Shown: piece by piece, positions 56,821 through 64,000 of the stretch
How positions within the stretch are numbered: position 1 is the stretch's first letter
Layout: each line of letters opens with the position of its first letter
Origin: Anaerorudis cellulosivorans
Lineage (GTDB): Bacteria > Bacteroidota > Bacteroidia > Bacteroidales > Dysgonomonadaceae
Length of the DNA: 64,000 nt
Reading direction: 5' to 3'
Assembly: GCF_025943985.1 (NCBI RefSeq)
Contig: NZ_JAPCWE010000012.1
Span: 1-64,000, forward strand
Translations under genes and position numbers: made by a program
The notes under the pieces: generated by a model
The model's database searches: none
What the model was told of the DNA's origin: nothing
Seen by the model: only the letters and a program-made list of their open reading frames with translations

Positions 56821-59016
56821 TTAGTTCGTAAACAATAATTCGCGATATTTTGGGAGTGGCCACATCTGGTCGTCAACAACGAGTTCGAGCTTATCTACAT
56901 GATAACGTATGACATTAAAGTAGGGGAGCACCGTATCGTGGTAGGCAATGGCTTTTTCTCTTGCGTCTTCGATCTTGTTGGCTACTTTTCGTGCCTCCAC
57001 CATATCGTCCACATTTTTCTTGATAGCCGCAATGTGTGTGGCTATTTCCTCGACGAGTGAAGCGTCTTCTTTTGTCAATCCGGCTGCTTTTTTCTCGTCG
57101 TATACCGCTTTCATTTTACAGATATTGTCGAGCAGAACCGATTGATATCGTGTAGCTACGGGAATGATATGGTTAATGGACAGATCGCCCAACACCCGTG
57201 CTTCAATTTGAATTTTTTTGGTGTAAGTTTCCCATTTTACTTCGTTGCGGGCTTCCAGTTCTTTTCTTGTCATGACTCCGGTGCTTTCAAACATCTTTAC
57301 CGATTGATCGGAAGTGTAGGCGTCGTAAATCAGCGGAACGCCGGTTTGGCAATCGAGGCCGCGTTTTTCGGCTTCAATTTTCCATTCTTCGCTGTAATTG
57401 TTCCCTTCAAATCGGACAGGTTTGCTTTCCTTGATATAGAGCCGTATCGTGTCGTAAACGGCTTCTTCTTTTTTCATGCCCTTTTTCATTTTTTTGTCGA
57501 TTTCGCTCTTGAATTCGGTCAATTGGGCAGCTACGGCAGCATTCAATACGATCATGGCTGTCGAGCAATTTGCCGATGAACCCACAGCCCTGAACTCGAA
57601 GCGATTGCCGGTAAAAGCAAAGGGTGATGTGCGGTTACGGTCGGTATTGTCGATCAATACTTCGGGAATATGAGTTACCCCCAATTTCATTTTCTTTAAT
57701 TCTTCGACCGTGATTTCGTCGTCTTCCGAGCTATATTCGATTTTATCCAAAACTGCCGAAATCTGTTTGCCGAGAAATACCGAAATGATGGCCGGCGGCG
57801 CTTCGTTTGCGCCTAATCGGTGTGCATTTTGGGCAGACATGATCGACGCCTTCAGCAGTCCGTTATATTTGTAAACAGCCATCAGTGTATTTACCAGGAA
57901 GGTAACAAACTGAAGATTCTCGTTGGCGGTTTTTCCGGGAGTGAACAATCCCACCCCGGTGTCTGTTCCCAGCGACCAGTTGTTGTGTTTGCCCGAACCA
58001 TTGATTCCTGCAAATGGTTTTTCGTGCAACAGGAGTTTGAAATGATGCTTAGTCGCGATTTTGTTCATGAGCATCATAATCAGCAAATTTTGATCTACCG
58101 CCAAATTGGTTTCACCGAAAATGGGAGCCAATTCATACTGGTTTGGAGCCACTTCATTGTGCCGGGTTTTTAAGGGGATGCCGTATTTATAGGCTTCAAA
58201 TTCCACTTCGCGCATGAAGGCGGCCACCCGGGGAGGAATCGCACCGAAGTAATGATCTTCCAGTTGCTGGTTTTTGGCACTTTCATGACCCATCAACGTT
58301 CTTCCGGTGAGTACCAGATCGGGACGTGCTTCATACAATGCCTGATCTACAAGAAAATATTCTTGTTCCCATCCCAAATACGAATATACTCTTTTGACAT
58401 TGGGATCGAAGAGTTTGCAGACATCAACGGCTGCTTTGTCTACGGCTGAAAGTGCTTTCAATAAAGGAGTTTTATAGTCGAGCGCTTCCCCTGTATATGA
58501 AATAAAAACAGTGGGGATACACAGTGTGTCGCCCATAATGAAAGCCGGAGACGAAGGGTCCCATGCGGTATAGCCACGTGCTTCAAACGTGTTGCGGATA
58601 CCGCCGCTGGGGAAACTCGAAGCATCGGGTTCCTGTTGTGCAAGAAGTTTTCCGGAAAATGTTTCGATTACATCCAGTGTCGATCCATCTGCATATTCGA
58701 TAAACGAATCGTGCTTTTCGGCAGTTCCGTCTGTCAGTGGTTGAAACCAATGGGTATAGTGTGTCGCACCCATTTCCAGCGCCCACATCTTCATGCCTAC
58801 GGCCACATGGTCGGCAATTTCCCGTTGAAGGGTTGTACCTTTGTCTATAGCTTCCAGGACTGTCCGCATTGTTTCTTTCGAAAGGAATTTGGCCATTTGT
58901 TTTTTGTTGAACACGTATTTCCCGTAATAATCGGATGGCAATTTGTCCGGTGCCGAAATTTCGAGGGGTAGATGTTGTGTTGCTTTTTCTATTGCTGTAA
59001 ATCGTAATGTCGACAT
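56821..59016 (-). CDS. glnN: Glutamine synthetase, type III
   Basis: ATP-dependent synthesis of glutamine from glutamate and ammonia. 731 residues, the length of GSIII (about 700-730) rather than GSI (about 450). Conserved segments include EYFLVDQALYEARPDLVLTGRTL, HNEVAPNQYELAPIFGE, HEKPFAGINGSGKHNNWSLG (metal and glutamate site), and SAFAFTGNRFEFRAVGSSANCS-like core near 490. The common nitrogen-assimilation enzyme of Bacteroides. Its promoter box is at 59086-59093, with a small leader hairpin. Confidence 0.96.
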   Translation of the reverse strand: MSTLRFTAIEKATQHLPLEISAPDKLPSDYYGKYVFNKKQMAKFLSKETMRTVLEAIDKGTTLQREIADHVAVGMKMWALEMGATHYTHWFQPLTDGTAEKHDSFIEYADGSTLDVIETFSGKLLAQQEPDASSFPSGGIRNTFEARGYTAWDPSSPAFIMGDTLCIPTVFISYTGEALDYKTPLLKALSAVDKAAVDVCKLFDPNVKRVYSYLGWEQEYFLVDQALYEARPDLVLTGRTLMGHESAKNQQLEDHYFGAIPPRVAAFMREVEFEAYKYGIPLKTRHNEVAPNQYELAPIFGETNLAVDQNLLIMMLMNKIATKHHFKLLLHEKPFAGINGSGKHNNWSLGTDTGVGLFTPGKTANENLQFVTFLVNTLMAVYKYNGLLKASIMSAQNAHRLGANEAPPAIISVFLGKQISAVLDKIEYSSEDDEITVEELKKMKLGVTHIPEVLIDNTDRNRTSPFAFTGNRFEFRAVGSSANCSTAMIVLNAAVAAQLTEFKSEIDKKMKKGMKKEEAVYDTIRLYIKESKPVRFEGNNYSEEWKIEAEKRGLDCQTGVPLIYDAYTSDQSVKMFESTGVMTRKELEARNEVKWETYTKKIQIEARVLGDLSINHIIPVATRYQSVLLDNICKMKAVYDEKKAAGLTKEDASLVEEIATHIAAIKKNVDDMVEARKVANKIEDAREKAIAYHDTVLPYFNVIRYHVDKLELVVDDQMWPLPKYRELLFTN

Positions 59017-59041
59017 AATTGGATGTATAATTTTATGATTT

Positions 59042-59058
59042 GAGATTTATTCAATCTC
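59042..59058 (-). promoter_or_regulatory. Leader hairpin of glnN
   Basis: GAGATT and AATCTC form a six-base stem with a five-base loop, 25 bp before the glnN start and inside its transcript. Function unknown. Confidence 0.3.
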
Positions 59059-59085
59059 AATAACTTAGTAATATATTTGACGACA

Positions 59086-59093
59086 CAAAAGTA
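59086..59093 (-). promoter_or_regulatory. -7 box of glnN
   Basis: Minus-strand TACTTTTG fits TAnnTTTG, 70 bp before ATG 59016. Confidence 0.5.
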
Positions 59094-59148
59094 ATTGAAT
59101 TTTTATTTTTCCGAAACTTAGGGAGGTATCTTAATTCGAAAATTTGTA

Positions 59149-59829
59149 TCATTTAATTTTTGGATTTTTTTGAGGCAATCGAGCCAAAAAGGTTTTGTTT
59201 GCACGTACTTCCTGTTTCATCGTTACCAGAATTTCACTATCAGTGGGGAGGAAGACGTCTACTCGGGAACCTAATTTTATAAATCCTAGAGGATCAGCAA
59301 TATTATAACTTTCGCCTTCTTTTACATAAGTCACGATGCGCTTTGCTACCGCTCCGGCTATTTGCCGTGTTAGTATTCGATAACCGTCGGGAGTTTCAAA
59401 AATGATGTTTGTTCGTTCGTTGTCTTTACTCGATTTTGGTAGATATGCTGCATGAAATCGGCCCATATCGTGTGATAAATGGATTATTTTACCGGTTACG
59501 GGGACCCAATTGGAATGAGCATTGAATAACGACATAAAAATGGATATCTGTATGCACTCTTGCTGTAGGAAATCTTTTTCAAATACTTTTTCTATGGTTA
59601 CGATTTTTCCGTCGGCAGGTGCATTTACCCAGCCGAGAAGTTGGCCCGTATATATTCTTTTGGGTTTTTTGTAGAAATTTACCATTGTTGCGTATAGAAT
59701 GGCAGTTAACGCAAAGATAGTATGATTGAGAATTTTTACCTGACAAAAGACAAACAGGATTATATTCAACAAAATAAATGTTATTAACCATTTAATGAGT
59801 ACGTGTCTGCCTTCTTTGTGTATCAACAT
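59149..59829 (-). CDS. psd: Phosphatidylserine decarboxylase, Psd-type
   Basis: Makes phosphatidylethanolamine from phosphatidylserine in the inner membrane. 226 residues, the small archaeal/Bacteroidetes-like type. Two N-terminal helices, NAHSNWVPVTGKI, and the pyruvoyl-forming LGS in FIKLGSRVDVFLP, where the Ser becomes the prosthetic group after self-cleavage. ATG 59829 is preferred; the upstream frame to 59940 lies inside cvpA. It overlaps the cvpA stop by seven bases. Confidence 0.9.
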   Translation of the reverse strand: MLIHKEGRHVLIKWLITFILLNIILFVFCQVKILNHTIFALTAILYATMVNFYKKPKRIYTGQLLGWVNAPADGKIVTIEKVFEKDFLQQECIQISIFMSLFNAHSNWVPVTGKIIHLSHDMGRFHAAYLPKSSKDNERTNIIFETPDGYRILTRQIAGAVAKRIVTYVKEGESYNIADPLGFIKLGSRVDVFLPTDSEILVTMKQEVRANKTFLARLPQKNPKIK

Positions 59830-60425
59830 AATTGCCTCCTGTATGAGTTGGGGATAAACATTTGATTGAGGTTCTTTTGCAAAGCGGGTGAAAAAGTTTG
59901 AATTGTTTCCTTTTGTTGTTCGGGAATATATTGCTTCCAAACTTCTTCGTTAAGGTATGGCACAATCGTAGGAATAACTATTTGTATGCGTTCGAAAAAA
60001 AAAGAAGATTTCTTTGTCTCTTTTTTTATGATGTTTTCTTTAGGATCGAGCATCAATACAACGTTGAGAATCAAACTGAGTACTACTGCAGCTGTTCCTA
60101 TGGATACAATAGAGCCTAATATTTTATTAAAAAAACCAAGATGAATGATTGCTATGAATTTTTGAATGATGCTGCCAAGTAGTGTTACGATAGCCATAAT
60201 AATGGCAAAACTTATAAGATAGGAGACTACTGATGCGGTGTTTTGTGACATATGCGTGATTTGCAATAACCATGGAAGAATGATTTTTGCTGTTTGCCCT
60301 GCAAAAACAACTGCCAAAATCAGTCCGCAAAGGTTTATTAATTGCCTGATTAATCCTTGCCTGAATCCACTCGCAAAGGCCCAGATCAATGCGATTGTTA
60401 TAATGATGTCAAACCAATTTAACAC
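59823..60425 (-). CDS. cvpA: CvpA-family membrane protein
   Basis: 200 residues: WFDIIITIALIWAFASGFRQGLIRQL and the other three helices match the CvpA family (colicin V production), an inner-membrane protein of unknown biochemical role, recently tied to envelope stress. The C-terminal 70 residues are soluble. It has GTG start 60425, overlapping the murI stop, and its own stop overlaps psd. Confidence 0.85.
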   Translation of the reverse strand: MLNWFDIIITIALIWAFASGFRQGLIRQLINLCGLILAVVFAGQTAKIILPWLLQITHMSQNTASVVSYLISFAIIMAIVTLLGSIIQKFIAIIHLGFFNKILGSIVSIGTAAVVLSLILNVVLMLDPKENIIKKETKKSSFFFERIQIVIPTIVPYLNEEVWKQYIPEQQKETIQTFSPALQKNLNQMFIPNSYRRQLC

Positions 60426-61270
60426 AGCGTATCGATATTAATGTTTTGAGCTTCTATTTTTTCATTAAGGAAAAGTGATGCTTGTTGGGAGAATTTTTTT
60501 GGCGATTCGGTAGTAAAAAAACGAATTGTACCGTTTTTTGTACATTTTTCATCCATTTCGGGATGGCGTTCGAGATAGTTTTCCAGGCTTTTGGCTACAT
60601 ACTTGCCTTGCGCAATTACACGAATATATTCCGGCAGATAGTGTTTTATTTTTTTTATCAGCAAGGGATAATGCGTGCAACCAAGAATAATGGTATCGAT
60701 ATCGGGATCTTTTTTTAATAAGCGGTCGATATGTTGTTTCACAAAATAATCTGCACCGGGTTTATCGTACTCATGGTTTTCCACTAAAGGTACCCACATC
60801 GGGCAGGCTTCGCCGGTGACGATGAGATGAGGGTGCAGTTTTTTGATTTCTAAATTGTATGATTGTGATTGAATAGTGCCTTCGGTACCCATAACTCCTA
60901 TATGTCCGGTTTTAGTATATGTATCTATGTTTTCAACTGTCGGTCGTATGATACCCAATACTCGTCGCGTGGGATCAAGATGCGGAAGGTTGTTTTGTTG
61001 AATACTTCGTAGCGCTTTGGCTGATGCTGTGTTACATGCCAGAATAACCAAATGGCAGCCTTGAGAAAAAAACCATTTAACCGATTGAAGTGTAAATCGG
61101 TACACAACATCAAATGAACGGTTTCCGTAGGGGGCTCGAGCATTGTCTCCCAAATAAATATAATCGTATCGGGGCATTAAGGAACGGATTTCAGATAATA
61201 TGGTGAGTCCGCCATACCCCGAATCGAAAATACCGATAGCTCCTTCTTTTCGGCTAAAACTATTCTCCAC
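60419..61270 (-). CDS. murI: Glutamate racemase
   Basis: Supplies D-glutamate for peptidoglycan. 283 residues. IFDSGYGGLTIL, the first catalytic Cys in LACNTASAKA and the second in ILGCTHYPLL give the two-Cys active site; MPRYDYIYLGDNARAPYG is the typical opening. GTG start 61270. Between ompH/skp (24 bp upstream) and cvpA (overlap), so part of the infB-skp-murI-cvpA-psd run. Confidence 0.94.
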   Translation of the reverse strand: MENSFSRKEGAIGIFDSGYGGLTILSEIRSLMPRYDYIYLGDNARAPYGNRSFDVVYRFTLQSVKWFFSQGCHLVILACNTASAKALRSIQQNNLPHLDPTRRVLGIIRPTVENIDTYTKTGHIGVMGTEGTIQSQSYNLEIKKLHPHLIVTGEACPMWVPLVENHEYDKPGADYFVKQHIDRLLKKDPDIDTIILGCTHYPLLIKKIKHYLPEYIRVIAQGKYVAKSLENYLERHPEMDEKCTKNGTIRFFTTESPKKFSQQASLFLNEKIEAQNINIDTLC

Positions 61271-61294
61271 TGCCTTTTATTTTGGAGTTAACTA

Positions 61295-61813
61295 TTATTT
61301 TATACCCAGTTTCGCTTTTACAAATGGATTGGCATCTACAGCATTGGGAGTAACAAAAATTATAGCCGGATCGGCTAAGTCGTAAATCACCGTAAAGTTT
61401 TGCTCAATGCCCACGATGCGCACGGCTTCTTTGATTCTTTCTTTTATGGGTTCCAACAAAATCTTTTCCTGTTCTTCGATATCTTTCTGCGCTAATTTCA
61501 TGAATTCGTTAATCTTATTTTCCAAATCAGTTAATTCTTGCATTCTGCGTAGTTTGATGTTCTCGGCCAGTGAGTTTTGATACGTGATGAAATCGGAATA
61601 TTTTTTGTTGTATTCATTTTGCATCAACTGTAATTCTTCCTTATAATTATTACTGAGTGTGGTAAGTTTTTCGGTGGCTCTGGTTTTTTCCGGGACAGCA
61701 TTAATCAATTCAATCGTATTTACATAAGCTACCACATAAGCATTTTGAGCAATTGCAGTTGCGGTTATCACGAAGATGAGTACACTTGCAGTTAATAGAA
61801 TTTTTTTTGTCAT
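61295..61813 (-). CDS. OmpH/Skp-family periplasmic chaperone
   Basis: 172 residues: signal peptide MTKKILLTASVLIFVITATAIAQ, then helical coiled coil (EKLTTLSNNYKEELQLMQNEYNKKYSDF and LRRMQELTDLENKINEFMKLAQKDIEEQEKIL), the tentacle-like arms of Skp. Holds unfolded outer-membrane proteins in the periplasm. In Bacteroidetes the gene is usually next to bamA; here it sits in a different run, so the copy may be an extra one. Confidence 0.85.
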   Translation of the reverse strand: MTKKILLTASVLIFVITATAIAQNAYVVAYVNTIELINAVPEKTRATEKLTTLSNNYKEELQLMQNEYNKKYSDFITYQNSLAENIKLRRMQELTDLENKINEFMKLAQKDIEEQEKILLEPIKERIKEAVRIVGIEQNFTVIYDLADPAIIFVTPNAVDANPFVKAKLGIK

Positions 61814-61885
61814 AATAAATACAATTTTATGATTTTGTTTGTTGTTTTCCCAGTCAACATATGCAACTTATTTCTCTGTGTGTTG

Positions 61886-61919
61886 TAGCAGCATCTGCAG
61901 GTTGCAGCAGATGCTGCTA
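61886..61919. repeat. Perfect 13-bp inverted repeat downstream of infB
   Basis: TAGCAGCATCTGC (61886-61898) and its exact inverse (61907-61919) with an eight-base loop, between infB and the skp gene. No T run follows on the minus strand, so it is not a standard terminator; it may be a processing or stability hairpin. Confidence 0.6.
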
Positions 61920-61983
61920 TCTCAAGGTAGAGAATTTAAATTACAATGTCAACTGGTTTTCAATATATTATAAAGCATTGCTT

Positions 61984-64000
61984 TTACAATGTTTTCTTTA
62001 CTTCCACCTCTTCATAAGCTTCTATAATATCGCCTATTTTTATATCGTTGAAATTTTTGATGTTCAATCCGCATTCGTAACCTGCAGCTACTTCCTTTAC
62101 GTCTTCTTTGAAACGTTTCAGCGAATCCAATTCTCCCGTATAAATAACGATACCGTCACGGATCAGCCGAATTTTGCTTGTACGTTTGATTTTACCTTCT
62201 TTAACCATACAGCCGGCAACTGTCCCCACTTTGGTAATCTTGAAGACTTCGCGCACTTCCAGATTGGCAATAATTTCTTCTTTGATATCGGGCGAAAGCA
62301 TACCTTCCATAGCGGATTTTACATCTTCTATAGCATCGTAAATGATAGAGTATAAACGAATTTCGACTCCTTCTTTCTCTGCTTCTTTGCGAGCTGCCAT
62401 TGAGGGACGTACCTGGAAACCAATAATAACGGCATCTGATGCTGCTGCCAGCGTAACATCTGATTCGGAGATTTGGCCGACAGCTTTATGAATAACGTTG
62501 ATCTGTATTTCATCGGTGGATAATCGGATGAGCGAGTCTGAGAGTGCTTCTACCGAACCATCCACATCGCCTTTTACAATAATGTTCAGTTGTTTGAAAT
62601 TTCCGATGGCAATGCGGCGGCCAATATCGTCAAGTGAAAGCAATTTTTGCGTACGAATTGACTGTTCGCGTTGTAATTGTTCACGTCGGCTTGCAATGGC
62701 ACGAGCTTCCTGTTCGTTCTCCATTACGTAAAAAATATCCCCTGCCTGAGGTGCACCGTTTAGTCCCAGAATAAGTGCCGGTTCTGAAGGGCCTGCTTTT
62801 TCTATACGTTGATTGCGTTCGTTGAACATGGCTTTTATACGTCCATAGTATGTGCCTGCCAACACGATGTCTCCCTGTTTCAATGTCCCGTTTTGAACAA
62901 GGACGGTTGCTATATATCCACGGCCTTTATCAAGGGAAGATTCAATAACGGAGCCTTTTGCATTACGATTGGGATTTGCTTTCAGTTCGAGCAGGTCGGC
63001 CTCGAGCAATACTTTTTCCATCAGTTCCTGCACCCCGATTCCTTTTTTTGCCGATATATCTTGAGATTGATACTTCCCTCCCCATTCTTCTACCAAATAG
63101 TTCATTTCAGCCAATCTTTCTTTTATTTTGTTGGGGTTGGCTTCCGGTTTATCTATTTTATTGATTGCAAAGACAATAGGTACCCCTGCAGCTTTGGCAT
63201 GGTTAATTGCCTCAACGGTTTGAGGCATAATATCATCGTCGGCAGCAATAATAATGATAGCTACGTCTGTGACCTGAGCTCCTCGTGCACGCATAGCAGT
63301 AAATGCTTCGTGTCCGGGTGTATCGAGGAAAGTAATTTTTCTTCCATCATTTAATTGAACATTGTAGGCGCCTATATGTTGTGTGATTCCTCCGGCTTCA
63401 CCTGCAATTACATTGGTATTCCGGATATTATCCAATAAGGATGTTTTACCGTGATCCACATGTCCCATGACGGTAACGATAGGTGGACGAGGAACCAAAT
63501 CGTTGGGATCGTCTTCTTCTTCGGCGATAGCTTCTATTACATCTGCACTTACAAATTTGGTCTTGAAACCGTATTCTTCAGCTACAATGTTAATGGTTTC
63601 TGCATCCAGGCGTTGATTGATTGCAACCATGACCCCCAAACTCATGCAAGTGGAGATAACATCGGTTACAGGAACATCCATCATGTTGGCTAAGTCGTTA
63701 GCTGTAACAAATTCAGTTAATTCAAGTACATGGCTTTCGCGTTCTTTTTGCAGATTTTGTTGTTGTTGTTTATAAGATAAAGCTTCGCGTTTTTCGCGGC
63801 GATATTTTGCGCCACCTTTCCCGCCCCTTTTTTCTGTGAGACGTGCTAATGTTTCTTTGATTTGTTTTTGTACTTCTTCGTCGCTTACTTCCGTTTTATT
63901 CGGTTTTCTGAGTATTGGACGGCGTCGCCCTACCTCTTTGGGAGAAGAGTCAAAAGTATTGGGTCTATCGATATTAACTTTGCTTTTACGAATACGTTTA
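61984..64000 (-). CDS. infB: Translation initiation factor IF-2 (5' end outside window)
   Basis: GTPase that places initiator tRNA on the ribosome. 672 codons are present; the frame is open to the window edge, and family members have about 900-1000 residues, so the N-terminal region is missing from view. Visible: the linker [24 protein letters not shown]1 [10 protein letters not shown]3 DTPGHEAF, G4 NKID and the C-terminal initiator-tRNA-binding domains. A start at 63684 would remove the conserved linker and is not the true start. Confidence 0.97.
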   Translation of the reverse strand, partial: KRIRKSKVNIDRPNTFDSSPKEVGRRRPILRKPNKTEVSDEEVQKQIKETLARLTEKRGGKGGAKYRREKREALSYKQQQQNLQKERESHVLELTEFVTANDLANMMDVPVTDVISTCMSLGVMVAINQRLDAETINIVAEEYGFKTKFVSADVIEAIAEEEDDPNDLVPRPPIVTVMGHVDHGKTSLLDNIRNTNVIAGEAGGITQHIGAYNVQLNDGRKITFLDTPGHEAFTAMRARGAQVTDVAIIIIAADDDIMPQTVEAINHAKAAGVPIVFAINKIDKPEANPNKIKERLAEMNYLVEEWGGKYQSQDISAKKGIGVQELMEKVLLEADLLELKANPNRNAKGSVIESSLDKGRGYIATVLVQNGTLKQGDIVLAGTYYGRIKAMFNERNQRIEKAGPSEPALILGLNGAPQAGDIFYVMENEQEARAIASRREQLQREQSIRTQKLLSLDDIGRRIAIGNFKQLNIIVKGDVDGSVEALSDSLIRLSTDEIQINVIHKAVGQISESDVTLAAASDAVIIGFQVRPSMAARKEAEKEGVEIRLYSIIYDAIEDVKSAMEGMLSPDIKEEIIANLEVREVFKITKVGTVAGCMVKEGKIKRTSKIRLIRDGIVIYTGELDSLKRFKEDVKEVAAGYECGLNIKNFNDIKIGDIIEAYEEVEVKKTL

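Noticed and set aside
1-64000. CRISPR array, prophage, rRNA operon or replication origin
   Set aside because: No spaced repeat series, phage structural or integrase gene, rRNA sequence or DnaA-box cluster was seen.

Overview
The window looks like chromosomal DNA from a Bacteroidota bacterium, most likely order Bacteroidales (Porphyromonadaceae/Dysgonomonadaceae-like; the genus cannot be fixed by eye). The grounds are: promoters of the Bacteroidetes form TTTG-N19-TAnnTTTG (perfect copies precede a tRNA-Leu and the SRP RNA); almost no Shine-Dalgarno sequences; a type III (GlnN) glutamine synthetase; an exbB-x-exbD-exbD operon; an ECF sigma/FecR pair; an anaerobic sulfatase maturase; a long second PurF-like protein; and plant-cell-wall glycosidases. 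Most of the window is housekeeping. The accessory parts are the left edge, the 33.9-36.7 kb pair and the 49-55 kb glycosidase operon.

Layout. 1-0.9 kb: a probable insertion-sequence end fused to a 5'-truncated ECF sigma gene, then a FecR anti-sigma gene that stops after its N-terminal domain. 1.0-8.6 kb: tRNA-Leu(UAA), nhaA, pepE, a DNA alkylation repair protein, rlmH, then nadC - dCMP deaminase - S41 protease - 5-formyl-THF cyclo-ligase. 8.6-14.1 kb: an MsbA-type exporter and a UvrD/PcrA helicase diverge from a promoter region built as a near-perfect inverted repeat; an M24 aminopeptidase follows. 14.2-19 kb: a sigma-54-type response regulator and a hybrid histidine kinase converge; beyond the kinase, helically phased TTCTACA repeats lie upstream of a small exported protein. 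19-24.5 kb: operon aroE-ubiE-purC-phoH-purF-like. 24.7-33.8 kb: fumarase, coaA, htpG, an ECF sigma factor, lon, trmN6.

33.9-36.6 kb: the most unusual locus. An opine-dehydrogenase-like gene overlaps (ATGA) a gene joining a DxHxxG adenosylcobalamin-binding domain to a mutase-like body. I know of no described pathway with this pair. Four copies of an 11-bp tandem repeat follow it.

37-46 kb: hpt, tonB, a trans-polyprenyl diphosphate synthase, a conserved unknown coupled to tatD, tRNA-Ser(GGA), the ExbB/ExbD operon, the sulfatase maturase and a lipopolysaccharide-kinase-like gene. 46.3 kb: the SRP RNA (ffs) on the minus strand. 46.5-48.9 kb: pepT and gcvT. 49-55.1 kb: a tightly coupled GH127 - GH141-like - GH78 operon of exported glycosidases without SusC/SusD. 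55.2-64 kb: tRNA-Leu(CAA), a mannose-1-phosphate guanylyltransferase, glnN, then a minus-strand run infB (5' end outside the window) - ompH/skp - murI - cvpA - psd.

How parts fit together. TonB (37.7 kb) and ExbB/ExbD (41.4-43.9 kb) form the energy system for outer-membrane uptake. The exported GH127/GH141/GH78 set would feed on a pectin-like glycan. The kinase/regulator pair plausibly controls the exported 128-aa protein through the phased repeats. All functions are inferred from sequence reading alone; no searches were run.
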